DNA from: Anaeromyxobacter diazotrophicus
GTDB taxonomy: Bacteria > Myxococcota > Myxococcia > Myxococcales > Anaeromyxobacteraceae
Length of the DNA stretch: 64,000 nt
NCBI RefSeq assembly: GCF_013340205.1
Contig: NZ_BJTG01000004.1
Coordinates: 481,167-545,166, forward strand
Direction of reading: 5' to 3'
The notes under the pieces are model-generated. The model did no database searches and was not told the origin of the DNA. It saw only the letters and a program-made list of their open reading frames with translations. Of the stretch, positions 16,960 through 25,238 are shown one piece after another; position 1 is the stretch's first letter, and every line of letters starts with the position of its first letter. Both the position numbers and the translations under genes were made by a program.

Positions 16960-17859
16960 TCACGCCCGCGGGTGCGCCTTCGCGTACACCCGCTGCACGT
17001 GGCTCGTCTCGACGTGCGTGTAGATCTGGGTGGTGGCGATGTCGGCGTGCCCCAGCATGGCCTGGACGGCGCGGAGGTCGGCGCCGCCGGCGAGCAGGTG
17101 CGTGGCGAAGGAGTGGCGCAGCTTGTGCGGCGAGATGCGCCGGGCGATGCCGGCCGCCCGCGCGTAGCGGTTGAGGAGCTTCCAGAACCCCTGGCGCGTC
17201 ATGCGCGCCGCGCGCGGGGTGACGAACAGGTCCTTCGAGATCCGCCCGCGCAGGAGCCGCGGCCGCGCGGACTCGACGTAGGCGCGGACCGCCTCGGCGG
17301 CGGGCGCGCCCACCGGGACGATGCGCTCCTTCGACCCCTTGCCGCGGGCGAGCAGCATGCGCGTCTCGAGGTGGAGGTCGTTCACCGAGAGGGCGACCAG
17401 CTCCGAGACGCGGAGCCCGGTGGCGTAGAGCAGCTCGAGCATGGCCCGGTCGCGCAGGCCGGCCGGGGTGGTGGGCCGGGGGGCGGCGAGCAGGCGGTCC
17501 ACCTCGTCGCGGGAGAGGAGCTGGGGGAGCTTGTGCGCCGGGCGCGGCCCGTCGACGTCCTCGGTGGGGTCGACCTCGGCCAAGCGCTCCGCCTGCAGCA
17601 GGCGATGCAGCGAGCGGATGGCCGAGAGCGCCCGGGCCTGGCTGCGGGCGCCCAGGCCGGCCCGGAGCAGGTGGTCGAGGTGCGCGAGCAGGTGCTCGCG
17701 CCGGACGTCGGCCCAGCCGCCGACGCCCTGCCGCTGGAGGTCGTCGAGGTACCGCCGCAGGTCGCGCGCGTAGGCGTCGACGCTGTTCGGCGACAGCCCC
17801 TTCTCCACCCGCACGTGGACGAGGAAGAGATCGAGCGCGGGATCGAGCGGGTTCGCCAC
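16960..17859 (-). CDS. xerD: Tyrosine recombinase XerD
   Basis: 299 residues, the standard Xer length. The N-terminal SAM-like domain includes FLVHVRVEKGLSPNSVDAYA (about 11-30). Catalytic residues are in YATGLRVSELVAL (Arg), SPHKLRHSFATHLL (His-x-x-Arg), LGHADIATTQIYTHV (His and the nucleophile Tyr). RAVQAMLGHADIATTQIYTH is closer to XerD than XerC. It resolves chromosome dimers at dif with XerC, activated by FtsK. Neither xerC nor a dif site is visible in the window. Proximity to scpAB makes a shared segregation role natural. The start follows the usual N-terminal pattern. Confidence 0.95.
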   Translation of the reverse strand: MANPLDPALDLFLVHVRVEKGLSPNSVDAYARDLRRYLDDLQRQGVGGWADVRREHLLAHLDHLLRAGLGARSQARALSAIRSLHRLLQAERLAEVDPTEDVDGPRPAHKLPQLLSRDEVDRLLAAPRPTTPAGLRDRAMLELLYATGLRVSELVALSVNDLHLETRMLLARGKGSKERIVPVGAPAAEAVRAYVESARPRLLRGRISKDLFVTPRAARMTRQGFWKLLNRYARAAGIARRISPHKLRHSFATHLLAGGADLRAVQAMLGHADIATTQIYTHVETSHVQRVYAKAHPRA

Positions 17860-17914
17860 CGCGGAGACGATACCGCCGCGCGGGCGGGGGTCCAGTTCGC
17901 GGCCCGCGCGCCGC

Positions 17915-18538
17915 TCAGAGCAGCAGGTCGCTCGTGTCGCCCTTCCCCTGCCGCACCACCACCGGCTCCGGGCCGGTGAGGTCGATCACCGAGGAGGCCT
18001 CGTTGGGCTTGAAGCCGCCGTCGAGGATGAGGTCGAGCCCGTGGCCGAGCCGCTCCTTGATGTCGTGGGCGTCGATGAGGACCTCGCCGTCCGGCGCGGC
18101 GGCCGAGGTGCTGATGACGGGGTGGGCGAGCGCGCGCACCAGCGCCAGCGCGATGGGGCTGTCCGGCAGCCGGACGCCGACCGTCTTCTGGCGGCGCAGC
18201 ACGAGGTCCGGCACGAGCCGCGTGGCCGGCAGGACGAAGGTGAAGGGCCCCGGCGTCTTGCGGCGCAGCACCCGGTAGGCGGCGTTGTCCACGATGGCGT
18301 AGCGCGACACCTCCGCCAGGTCGGGGCAGATGAACGACAGCTCGTGCGACCGGGGCAGCTGCTTCAGCTGGTAGATGCGCTCGATGGCGCGCTTGTCGAA
18401 CAGGTCGCAGCCGATGGCGTAATAGGTGTCGGTGGGGAAGGCGATGAGGCCGCCGGAGGAGAGCGTCTGCACCGCGCGCTCGATGAGGCGCGGCTGCGGG
18501 TGCTGCGGGTCGATCTCGACGATGGGGGCGGCCGCCAT
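17915..18538 (-). CDS. Sua5/YciO/YrdC-family protein (threonylcarbamoyl-AMP synthase-like)
   Basis: 207 residues. The fold signature LSSGGLIAFPTDTYYAIGCD is near residues 26-45; KRAIERIYQLKQLPRSHELS, PGPFTFVLPAT and VGVRLPDSPIA complete the YrdC nucleotide/RNA-binding pattern. It resembles the YciO branch (YAIGCD rather than YGLG; SHELSFIC rather than the KRP motif of TsaC), so a true tRNA t6A role is not assured. If TsaC-like, it makes threonylcarbamoyl-AMP from Thr, bicarbonate and ATP. The gene sits alone, 55 bases upstream of xerD on the same strand. Confidence 0.88.
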   Translation of the reverse strand: MAAAPIVEIDPQHPQPRLIERAVQTLSSGGLIAFPTDTYYAIGCDLFDKRAIERIYQLKQLPRSHELSFICPDLAEVSRYAIVDNAAYRVLRRKTPGPFTFVLPATRLVPDLVLRRQKTVGVRLPDSPIALALVRALAHPVISTSAAAPDGEVLIDAHDIKERLGHGLDLILDGGFKPNEASSVIDLTGPEPVVVRQGKGDTSDLLL

Positions 18539-18592
18539 CGCGCGGTTCTAGCACGGTCCGCGCGCCCCGGCACGCGCGCGCACGCGCGCCAC

Positions 18593-18626
18593 CGACGCCC
18601 GCCGGGGGTGAGCCCGGCAGGCGTCG
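18593..18626 (-). terminator. Strong hairpin after the KGG genes
   Basis: CGACGCC pairs with GGCGTCG and inside it GCCGGG pairs with CCCGGC, around a short GGTGAG-containing loop. It lies 42 bases downstream of the 73-residue KGG gene stop, in the direction of that gene. A U-run is missing, so termination may be Rho-assisted or the hairpin may protect the transcript 3' end. Confidence 0.5.
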
Positions 18627-18667
18627 ACGCGCGCGCGGTCGCGGGTGGCGCCCGGGCGCCTCGAGCG

Positions 18668-18889
18668 TCAGGTGCGGGTCTTCCCGCGCTCGATGAGCTC
18701 CCGGACCTTCTGGCCGCCCTTGCGGCCGATCTCCTCGTAGAACGCGTGGCCGCGCTCGTCACGGACCGTGATGCCGCCCTTCCGGCCCGCCTCCGACACC
18801 GTCATGGCGCGGCGCGGCGTCGCCGCCGACTCCTCGTCGTCCTTCCGCGGAGCCCCAGCCGCCCCCGTCCCCTTCTCCTCGTACTCCAT
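18668..18889 (-). CDS. Small KGG-motif stress protein
   Basis: 73 residues from MEYEEKGTG; AGGGGGG lies upstream and the longer start at 18943 would run into the neighbouring gene. The hydrophilic protein has the KGG signature twice: MTVSEAGRKGGITVRDERGH and FYEEIGRKGGQKVRELIERG. This is the Em/LEA-like KGG family (B. subtilis GsiB and plant Em proteins contain repeats), linked to desiccation and general stress. It is a one-repeat paralogue of the neighbouring multi-repeat protein, 50 bases apart, and probably arose by duplication. Confidence 0.85.
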   Translation of the reverse strand: MEYEEKGTGAAGAPRKDDEESAATPRRAMTVSEAGRKGGITVRDERGHAFYEEIGRKGGQKVRELIERGKTRT

Positions 18890-18939
18890 GCACCCCCCCT
18901 TCGCCGGTTCCCCGGACTCGTGGACTACCGCTCGACCCC

Positions 18940-19332
18940 TCAATGGTGCTCGCGATCCGTCGCCGCGCCCTCGCCGTGCGGCGCCTCCGCCTTGCCCTTC
19001 TCGATGAGCTCGCGGACCTTGTGGCCGCCCTTGCGCCCGATCTCCTCGTAGAAGGGCGTGCCGCGCTCGGCCTTGATGGTCTCGCCGCCCTTCTTCCCGA
19101 TCTCCTCGTAGAAGCGCGGCCCGCGCTCGGCCTTGACCGTGTCCCCGCCCTTCTTCCCGATCTCCTCGTAGAACTTGCGGCCGCGCTCGGCCTTCACCGT
19201 CTCGCCGCCCTTCTTGCCGATCTCCTCGTAGAACTTGCGGCCGCGCGTCTCGCGCACCCGCACGCCGCCCTTGCGGCCGGCCTCCGAGACCGTCATCGCG
19301 CCCTTGCTGCCGCCCTTCTTCTCTTCAGCCAT
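18940..19332 (-). CDS. Multi-repeat KGG stress protein (Em/GsiB-like)
   Basis: 130 residues, very hydrophilic. After MTVSEAGRKGG at about 13-23, a 20-residue unit with consensus RGRKFYEEIGKKGGETVKAE repeats almost four times (31-110), then a short tail ending EHH. KGG repeats are the core of Em-like hydrophilins, which bind water or shield other proteins in stress. The start overlaps the end of the ATP-grasp ligase gene by eight bases, so translation is coupled. Each unit has Lys, Glu and Thr in fixed positions, which makes the neighbouring ligase interesting. Confidence 0.88.
   Translation of the reverse strand: MAEEKKGGSKGAMTVSEAGRKGGVRVRETRGRKFYEEIGKKGGETVKAERGRKFYEEIGKKGGDTVKAERGPRFYEEIGKKGGETIKAERGTPFYEEIGRKGGHKVRELIEKGKAEAPHGEGAATDREHH
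19003..19242 (-). repeat. 60-base tandem repeats encoding the KGG units
   Basis: Four in-frame units of 60 bases encode 20-residue repeats at residues 31-110 of the KGG protein. Units 1-3 are nearly identical at protein level, with conservative changes (Glu/Asp, Val/Ile); the fourth diverges after KGG into the HKVREL ending also found in the shorter paralogue. Confidence 0.9.
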
Positions 19333-20299
19333 GGTTCGCTCCCGCCTGCTCCGGTGTGGGTCTCGTCCGCTCCAGCCGCTGCCGCGCGCGAGCCCACACG
19401 TGCTCCGCGATCGGCTCCGCCATGTCCTCGCCCGTCGCCTCCAGGATCCCGACCCAGCTCGGATTCCCGTTCACCTCGAGCACCGTCGGTCCCTCCGGGC
19501 CCGTCACCACGTCCACCCCGGCCCAGTCGAGGCCGAGCGCGCGCGCCGCCGCCACCGCCAGCGCGCCCAGCGGCCCGCCCGCGGGCAGGGGGCGCACGCG
19601 CGCCCCGCGCTCCACGTTCGTCCGCCACTCGCCGGGAGGCGCCCTCCGCTCCATCGCGCCGGCCACGCGCTCTCCCACCACGAACAGGCGCGCGTCGCGC
19701 CCCGGGTGCTCGACCCACGCCTGCAGGTAGACGGCGCCGTCGCGGCCGACGCGGTCGAGCACCGCCCGCCGGCCGGCCCGATCGTCGCGCACCCGCTCCA
19801 GCCCGTCGCCGAGCGAGCCGGCGATGGGCTTCGCCACCGCCTCGCCCAGCCAGGCCAGCGCCGCCACCGCCTGGCGCGGCGCCTGCGCCACCGCCGCGCG
19901 CGGCGTGGCCACGCCCGCGCGCCGCAGGAGCCAGGAGGTGCGCAGCTTGTCCTGGGCCGAGAGCAGCGCGTCGATCTTGTTCACCACCAGCGAACCGGTC
20001 CCCTCCAGCGCGCGGTAGACCTCGAACTGGACGTCCGGGTCGCCGCTCCGCCCGAGCCCGCGGGCGAGCACCCACGCGTCGAAGCGCGCGGCGGGCCGCT
20101 GGCTCGCCCGCACCTCCAGCGCCGCCTCGCCGACGAACGCGGCCAGGGCCGCCGGGTCCACCGCCGCGGCCTCCCCGCGCCGGCCGAAGCTCGCCAGCAG
20201 CCGGCGGCTGTGCCAGTCCTCCGCCGGCCAGGCGGTGACGACCCCGAAACGCACGTGCGCTGCTCGCCTGGCCAAGGGCCCGCTCCCCTCCCCCTCCAC
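19325..20299 (-). CDS. RimK-type ATP-grasp ligase
   Basis: 324 residues. The N-terminal 110 residues form a pre-ATP-grasp region (RFGVVTAWPAEDWHSRRL). The ATP-grasp core includes NKIDALLSAQDKLRTSWLL, VAKPIAGSLGDGLERV (nucleotide-binding Lys and small-loop glycines), YLQAWVEHPGRDARLFVVG, and the metal-binding VLEVNGNPSWVGI. RimK-family enzymes join a carboxylate to an amine, for example adding glutamate to a protein C-terminus, and related enzymes crosslink graspetide precursors. A GTG at 20254 is an alternative start. It overlaps the KGG-repeat gene by eight bases, so that protein is an obvious candidate partner (inference). Confidence 0.85.
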   Translation of the reverse strand: MEGEGSGPLARRAAHVRFGVVTAWPAEDWHSRRLLASFGRRGEAAAVDPAALAAFVGEAALEVRASQRPAARFDAWVLARGLGRSGDPDVQFEVYRALEGTGSLVVNKIDALLSAQDKLRTSWLLRRAGVATPRAAVAQAPRQAVAALAWLGEAVAKPIAGSLGDGLERVRDDRAGRRAVLDRVGRDGAVYLQAWVEHPGRDARLFVVGERVAGAMERRAPPGEWRTNVERGARVRPLPAGGPLGALAVAAARALGLDWAGVDVVTGPEGPTVLEVNGNPSWVGILEATGEDMAEPIAEHVWARARQRLERTRPTPEQAGANHG

Positions 20300-20416
20300 C
20301 GACTGCCGCGCTTAACGCTGGACACGCGCGCCCGGCCGGACAAGGGAGCGGCGATCCGTATGCTTTTTGCCTCCCGTCCGAGGCGGCGAGCGCGGCCCGG
20401 ACCGGGGGCTCGGCGG

Positions 20417-23182
20417 CTACGGGACGGGGCGCGCCAGGACGGCCCGGAGGGACTCGAGCACCCGCTCGGCGCGCTCGCCCTCGAGGCGCGCGCCCTCCGC
20501 GGTGCGCACGTAGAAGGCGTCCGCGGCGCGGTGGCCCTCGGTGGTGATGCGGGCCAGGTCGACGGTGAGCCCGAGGTCGAAAGCCTTGCGCGCCAGCGTG
20601 TGCAGGAGCCCGACCCGGTCGGCGGTGAACACGTCGATGACGCTGTGGTCGCGCGAGGCGTCGTTGTCGAGCACGACCTTCGTGGCGACGCCGGGGAGCG
20701 GCTTCGGGGGGAGCCCCGATTTCAGGCGGCGCTCGAGGAGGGCGTCCAGCGACTCCTCGCCGCACAGCACCCGCAGGAGGTCGCGCCGCGCCGCGCGCCA
20801 GCGCCGCGCGTCGAGGGCCCCCTCCTCGGGGCCGCGCACCTGGAAGAGGTCGAGCGCGCGCCCGCCCAGCCACCCCAGGGTGCGCTCGTCGGGCGGCGTC
20901 GAGAAGACCTCCGCGCGCTGGATGTCGATGCGGTGCGCGGCGAGCACGCCGGCGAGGAGCGCCAGCAGCCCGGGCCGGTCGGGCGCGGTGAGCGCCAGCT
21001 CGGAGTAGCCGAGGTCGCGCCGGTGCCGCACCGCCGAGGCGAACCGGAGCGACTTCGCCAGCCGGAGCAGCCGGAGGTGCCGCGGCGCCTGCGCCGGCTC
21101 CACGGTGAGGAAGTACCGGGCCGGCATGGCGGCCAGGAAGCGCTGCACCGGCCGCTCCGGCGCCCGCGCCCCGAAGGCCGCCGCCACCCGCGCCCGCGCC
21201 GCGGCCTCGGCGGTGCCGGGCTCGGGGCGACTGCCCACGCCCGCCTCCATGACCTGGCGCGTCTTGGTGTAGAGCTCGCGCAGGAGCCGCGCCTTCCAGT
21301 CGGTCCAGGTGCGCGGCCCCACCGTCGCCATGTCCGCGTAGGTGAGGAGGTACAGCTCGTCGAGCCGGTCGAGCGTCCCGCACTCCTCGGCGAAGGCCTG
21401 GATGAGGTGCGGGTCGGAGAGGTCGCGCCGCTGGGCGATGGCGCTCATGCGCAGGTGCTTCGCCACCAGCCACTCCACGTCGGCGGCGTCGGCCGGGTCG
21501 ATGCCGAGCCGCACGCAGGCCTGGGCCGCGATCTCGGCGCCCTTGGCCGAGTGGTCGCCCCCGAGCCCCTTGCCGATGTCGTGGAACAGCGTGCCGAGGT
21601 AGAGCCCGAGCGGGCGCTGCAGGCGCTGCATGAGCGGGCCGAGGACCTCCTCCTGCACGTCGCCGTTGCGCAGCGCGAACAGCCGGCGCACCGCGAACAG
21701 CGAGTGAACGTCGACCGTGTACACGTGGTAGACGTCGATCTGGCGGCGCGCGGCCACCCGGGCGAACTCCGGGATGAGGCGCGGCAGCACGCCGAGCTGG
21801 TGCATGAGGTCGAGGAAGCGCCCGCGCGTCCCCGGCCGCAGGAAGCAGGCGAGCAGCTCCTGGCTCACCTCCGGCTGGTCGGCGGCGCCCGGCGGCAGCT
21901 CGGCGGCGGCGGCGCTCGCCTGGTCGCGCGCGTAAGGGTAGAGGTCGAGGTTCTCCCGGTCGGCGGCGGCGAAGAGGCGCACCAGCGCCGCCGGCGAGCG
22001 GCGGAGCACGTCCTTGTCCGCGATGGTGAGGCGCCCGCGGAACACCTTGAGCTCCCCGCCGGGGAGCGCCCACTCGGACCGCCGCGGGCCGCCGTTCCGC
22101 TCGGCGCCGGTCATGGCCGCCGGCGGCGGGACCTGGCGCCACCCGGTCGCGTTCTGCGGCTCGAGCGCGCGGTCGACGATGGCGTCGCAGGCGTTCAGCA
22201 CGGTGCGCGCCGCCAGGTAGTAGTGGCGCATGAACTGCTCGACCGCGCTGCCCTCCTCGCCGTCGCGGTAGCCCATGAACTCCGCCACCTGCGGCTGCAC
22301 GTCGAAGGTGAGCTGGTCCCACTTGCGCCCGGCCAGGTAGTGCATCTCGTTGCGCACCCGCCACAGGAAGTCGCGCGCGCGGCGCAGCTCCCCGATCTCG
22401 CTCTCCGGCAGGATGGCGCGGGCGAGGAGCTCGGTCACCCCGGCCACCTTCCAGCGGGCGCGGGCGATCCAGAGCGCCGACTGCAGGTCGCGCAGGCCGC
22501 CCTGCGACTCCTTCACGTTGGGCTCGAGCAGGTAGAGCGAGTCGCCGAACTTCTCGCGCCGGCTGCGCACCTCCGCGATCTTGTCGGTGATGAACTCGTC
22601 GAGCCGCGCCTGCGTGGGCCCGTGCAGCTGCTCGCGCTCGAGGGCGCGGTAGAGCAGGCGGTCCCCGGCGAGCTGGCGCAGGTCGAGCAGCGCGGTGCGG
22701 GCGGTGTGATCCTCGGCCGCGGTCGCCTCGCAGGCGGCGAGGTCGCGCACGCTGTAGCCGACCTCGAGCCGGAGGTCCCACAGCGCGTAGACGAGCCGCT
22801 CGCTGGCGAGCTTCACGAACGGCGCCGGCTCGCCGGCGGCGTGCAGGAAGAGCAGGTCGAGGTCGCTGAAGGGCGCCAGCTCCCGGCGGCCGTACCCGCC
22901 GATCGCGACCAGCGCCAGCGGGGCCTCGGGGTGGCGCTCCGCCGCCTCGGCGCAGGCGCGGGCCCACAGCGCCCCGACGATGCGGTCCAGGGCCGCGCTC
23001 TGCAGGCGCACCACGGTGTGCCCGCTGGCGCCGCCGCGGTGCAGGTCCTCCAGGAAGCGGCGGGCGGCGGCGAGATCGGCCCGCGCGTCGCCGCCGAGCG
23101 GCGGCAGGTCGGGCAGCCGGGAGTCGTACTCGTAGGGCGCGGGCTGCGGCAGGCGGACCATGGGGGCGTCGGGGAGGCGCAT
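20417..23182 (-). CDS. glnD: [Protein-PII] uridylyltransferase / uridylyl-removing enzyme
   Basis: 921 residues, the GlnD size. The nucleotidyltransferase motif IGGYGRRELAPFSDLDLLFL lies at about 94-113. A helical linker follows, then the HD domain with LFHDIGKGLGGDHSAKGAE near residue 535. Two ACT domains end the protein (ELALTAPDRPGLLALLAGVL; DVFTADRVGLLHTLARKAF). It uridylylates PII when glutamine is low and de-uridylylates it when glutamine is high. All expected domains are intact. glnB and glnA are not nearby. The amidase gene lies 33 bases upstream on the same strand. Confidence 0.96.
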   Translation of the reverse strand: MRLPDAPMVRLPQPAPYEYDSRLPDLPPLGGDARADLAAARRFLEDLHRGGASGHTVVRLQSAALDRIVGALWARACAEAAERHPEAPLALVAIGGYGRRELAPFSDLDLLFLHAAGEPAPFVKLASERLVYALWDLRLEVGYSVRDLAACEATAAEDHTARTALLDLRQLAGDRLLYRALEREQLHGPTQARLDEFITDKIAEVRSRREKFGDSLYLLEPNVKESQGGLRDLQSALWIARARWKVAGVTELLARAILPESEIGELRRARDFLWRVRNEMHYLAGRKWDQLTFDVQPQVAEFMGYRDGEEGSAVEQFMRHYYLAARTVLNACDAIVDRALEPQNATGWRQVPPPAAMTGAERNGGPRRSEWALPGGELKVFRGRLTIADKDVLRRSPAALVRLFAAADRENLDLYPYARDQASAAAAELPPGAADQPEVSQELLACFLRPGTRGRFLDLMHQLGVLPRLIPEFARVAARRQIDVYHVYTVDVHSLFAVRRLFALRNGDVQEEVLGPLMQRLQRPLGLYLGTLFHDIGKGLGGDHSAKGAEIAAQACVRLGIDPADAADVEWLVAKHLRMSAIAQRRDLSDPHLIQAFAEECGTLDRLDELYLLTYADMATVGPRTWTDWKARLLRELYTKTRQVMEAGVGSRPEPGTAEAAARARVAAAFGARAPERPVQRFLAAMPARYFLTVEPAQAPRHLRLLRLAKSLRFASAVRHRRDLGYSELALTAPDRPGLLALLAGVLAAHRIDIQRAEVFSTPPDERTLGWLGGRALDLFQVRGPEEGALDARRWRAARRDLLRVLCGEESLDALLERRLKSGLPPKPLPGVATKVVLDNDASRDHSVIDVFTADRVGLLHTLARKAFDLGLTVDLARITTEGHRAADAFYVRTAEGARLEGERAERVLESLRAVLARPVP

Positions 23183-23215
23183 CGCCCAGGGAGTATAGCG
23201 GCCCGGCGCCCGGCG

Positions 23216-25048
23216 TCAGCGCGCCGCCACCCGCGGGCCGCGCGCGGCGAAGCGCTCCACCGCCCGCGTCACCCCCGCCGCCACCTCGTCCTGGAAGCGC
23301 GCGCTGGCGAGCCGGCGCTCCTCCACGCGGTTCGAGATGAACGACGTCTCCACCAGCACGGCCGGCATCCGCGCGCCGAGCAGCACGTAGAAGAGCGCGC
23401 TCTTCACGCCCAGGTCCCGCACGTCGCCCACCCGCGACCGGACGCCCTGGCCCACCTCGCGCTGCACCGTCTCGGCGAGCCGGCGCGACGCCGCCGCGCT
23501 CGACTGTGCGTCGAGATCGGTCAGGATGCGCCGGACCTCCTGGCCCTCTTCGGCGCCGTCGTCGAGCGCGCCGTTCTCGCGGGCCGCCAGCCGCCGGGCG
23601 TAGCGGTCGTCGGCGACGTCGAGGACGTACGTCTCGAGGCCCCGCCGATCCCGGCGCGGGTGGGCGTTGGCGTGGAGGGACACGAACAGGTCGCCGTGGT
23701 GGGCGTTGGCGATGGCGGTCCGCTCCTCGAGCGGCACGAACCGGTCGGCGTCGCGGGTCAGGACCACCTCGAAGCCGCGCGCCCGGAGCCGGGCCGCCAG
23801 CCTCCGCGCCATGGCGAGCGTCACGTCCTTCTCGCGCACGCCGGAGGGGCCGATGGCGCCGGTGTCGTGGCCGCCGTGCCCGGCGTCCACCACCACGCGC
23901 CGCACCGGCCGCGCCGCCGCCTGCTCCGGCTCGGCATGGGCGGTGCGCGCCTCGGGTGCCGCCTCGGCCGCGGGCGCCGCCTCGGCCGGCGCGGACGCGT
24001 CGGCGCGGCGGGCGGCCGCCTGCGCGTCGCGACGCGCCTCGCGGACCCCGACGTCCACGATGAGCCGGGGCGGGTCGTCGAGCTGGAAGATGGCGAGGTC
24101 GTCGCGCCCCGCCAGGTCGAGCACCACGCGCACCGTGTCCTCGCCCCGCTGCGCGGCCCGCACCCGCTGCACGAGGGCGTCGCCTACCGGGTGGGCGAGC
24201 CCGCCCGCCAGCGACGCCGGCTTCAGGTCGAGCGCGAGCCGGCGCGGCAGCGCGCCCTCGGCCGGGATCTCCTCCTTCGTGAACGGGACCTGGCGCGAGA
24301 GGTAGACGGCGATGCGCGTGTAATCGCCGTTCGACCAGGACTTCACCTCGGAGACGCGGGCCGGTCCGGCGGCCTCGCCGCCCTCCGCGCCGCGCAGCGC
24401 CTCGCGCAGGGCCGGATCGGTGGACGGCTCCTCGTCGCTCTCCTCGGCCGCGCCCCGCCCACCCGCGCCGCCCGCCGCGGTCGCGGCCGGCGCGGCCGCG
24501 GTCGCGGTCGCGGTCGGCCCCGCGGTCGCGGTCGAAGTCGTGGTCGAGCTCGCCGCACTCGCGGTCGCGGTCGCGCCCTGCCCCCGCGCCGCCCCCCGCC
24601 CCCGCTTCGCCTTCGGCGCTGGCTCCTCCTCGCCCATCTCCTCCTTCACCGCCGCCGCGAACGCCCCCGCCTCCCGCGCGCCCGCCTTCCGGGCGCGCTG
24701 CGCGAGCCGCAGCGCCGCCTCGCGGTCCGCCTCCACCTGCGAGTACCGGTAGAGCGCGTACCGGGCGCGCGCCGCCTCCAGCAGCGCCGGCCCTGCGTCG
24801 CGCCCGCGCGCGGCGCGCTCGAGGGCGGCGATGGCGCGCTCCCACTGGTGGCGATATCGGCGCTTGGCGGGATCGCGCTTCACCTGCGCCAGGAGGACGC
24901 GGGCCCGCTCGAGCGCGCTGCCTGGGGCGGGCCTGGCCGCGCTGGCGCGCGCCGCGACCGCGGCTCGAGCCTGGCGCGGCGCCGGACGTCCGTGGACGGC
25001 GGCCGAGATCACCAGGAGGAGGGAGAGGGCGGCAGGAGCGGCGACCAT
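23216..25048 (-). CDS. N-acetylmuramoyl-L-alanine amidase with AMIN domain (AmiC-type)
   Basis: About 610 residues from MVAAPAALSLLLV, a signal peptide; the start is chosen because it places the hydrophobic segment at the N-terminus. Residues 30-135 are helical, with alanine-rich repeat-like helices. A Thr-Ala/Thr-Ser low-complexity linker follows, then an AMIN domain (VSEVKSWSNGDYTRIAVYLS) that would target it to the envelope. The amidase_3 domain has VVVDAGHGGHDTGAIG, REKDVTLAMA, FVSLHANAH and VLVETSFISN, giving the zinc and catalytic residues. It cleaves the peptide-glycan bond for daughter-cell separation. Confidence 0.94.
   Translation of the reverse strand: MVAAPAALSLLLVISAAVHGRPAPRQARAAVAARASAARPAPGSALERARVLLAQVKRDPAKRRYRHQWERAIAALERAARGRDAGPALLEAARARYALYRYSQVEADREAALRLAQRARKAGAREAGAFAAAVKEEMGEEEPAPKAKRGRGAARGQGATATASAASSTTTSTATAGPTATATAAAPAATAAGGAGGRGAAEESDEEPSTDPALREALRGAEGGEAAGPARVSEVKSWSNGDYTRIAVYLSRQVPFTKEEIPAEGALPRRLALDLKPASLAGGLAHPVGDALVQRVRAAQRGEDTVRVVLDLAGRDDLAIFQLDDPPRLIVDVGVREARRDAQAAARRADASAPAEAAPAAEAAPEARTAHAEPEQAAARPVRRVVVDAGHGGHDTGAIGPSGVREKDVTLAMARRLAARLRARGFEVVLTRDADRFVPLEERTAIANAHHGDLFVSLHANAHPRRDRRGLETYVLDVADDRYARRLAARENGALDDGAEEGQEVRRILTDLDAQSSAAASRRLAETVQREVGQGVRSRVGDVRDLGVKSALFYVLLGARMPAVLVETSFISNRVEERRLASARFQDEVAAGVTRAVERFAARGPRVAAR
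24475..24580 (-). repeat. Degenerate ACC[GT]CG hexamer tract in the amidase linker
   Basis: The linker between the N-terminal helical region and the AMIN domain is made of the hexamer found in scpB and the acyltransferase, again read as Thr-Ala and Thr-Ser dipeptides. The tract is GC-rich and varies by single-base changes. Confidence 0.8.
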
Positions 25049-25057
25049 CGCGCCCCC

Positions 25058-25085
25058 ACTGTAGGCCACGCGATATCACGGTCCA
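25058..25085 (-). promoter_or_regulatory. Candidate promoter for the amidase gene
   Basis: On the minus strand TGGACC (25085-25080), 16 bases, then TACAGT (25063-25058), both four of six matches. Transcription would begin a few bases before the ATG, so the leader is very short. The -10 is the same hexamer as that of the divergent cytochrome promoter. Confidence 0.4.
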
Positions 25086-25094
25086 TTTTTCTGT

Positions 25095-25134
25095 CGGTGC
25101 CCACGCACCGGACGTGACAGTGCGGCACACTGTC
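25095..25134. promoter_or_regulatory. Two adjacent dyads between the amidase and cytochrome c7 genes
   Basis: CGGTGC-CCAC-GCACCG (25095-25110) and GACAGTG-CGGCA-CACTGTC (25116-25134) are perfect inverted repeats with 4- and 5-base spacers. They lie in the divergent intergenic region, just upstream of the cytochrome -35. This fits dimeric regulators acting on one or both genes. The second dyad has the size of a CRP/FNR-type site but not its consensus. Confidence 0.5.
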
Positions 25135-25151
25135 GCAGGTCCGTCTTTTTT

Positions 25152-25181
25152 TTGAATGGCTCCTGGGCTGGGCCGTACAGT
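25152..25181 (+). promoter_or_regulatory. Candidate promoter for cytochrome c7
   Basis: TTGAAT (25152-25157), an 18-base spacer and TACAGT (25176-25181), each four of six consensus bases, preceded by a run of eight T. Transcription would start near 25188, leaving a leader of about 50 bases before the ATG at 25239. Confidence 0.5.
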
Positions 25182-25238
25182 CCGCCGACCACGCGCGGCG
25201 CCTCACGCTCCGCGCGCATCAACCGAGGGGAAAATCTC

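Noticed and set aside
19235..25130. Two open frames of about 1950 codons, one on each strand, spanning the KGG, glnD and amidase region
   Set aside because: They run across several real genes, intergenic spaces and recognisable stop/start junctions and give low-complexity Arg/Ala/Gly products.
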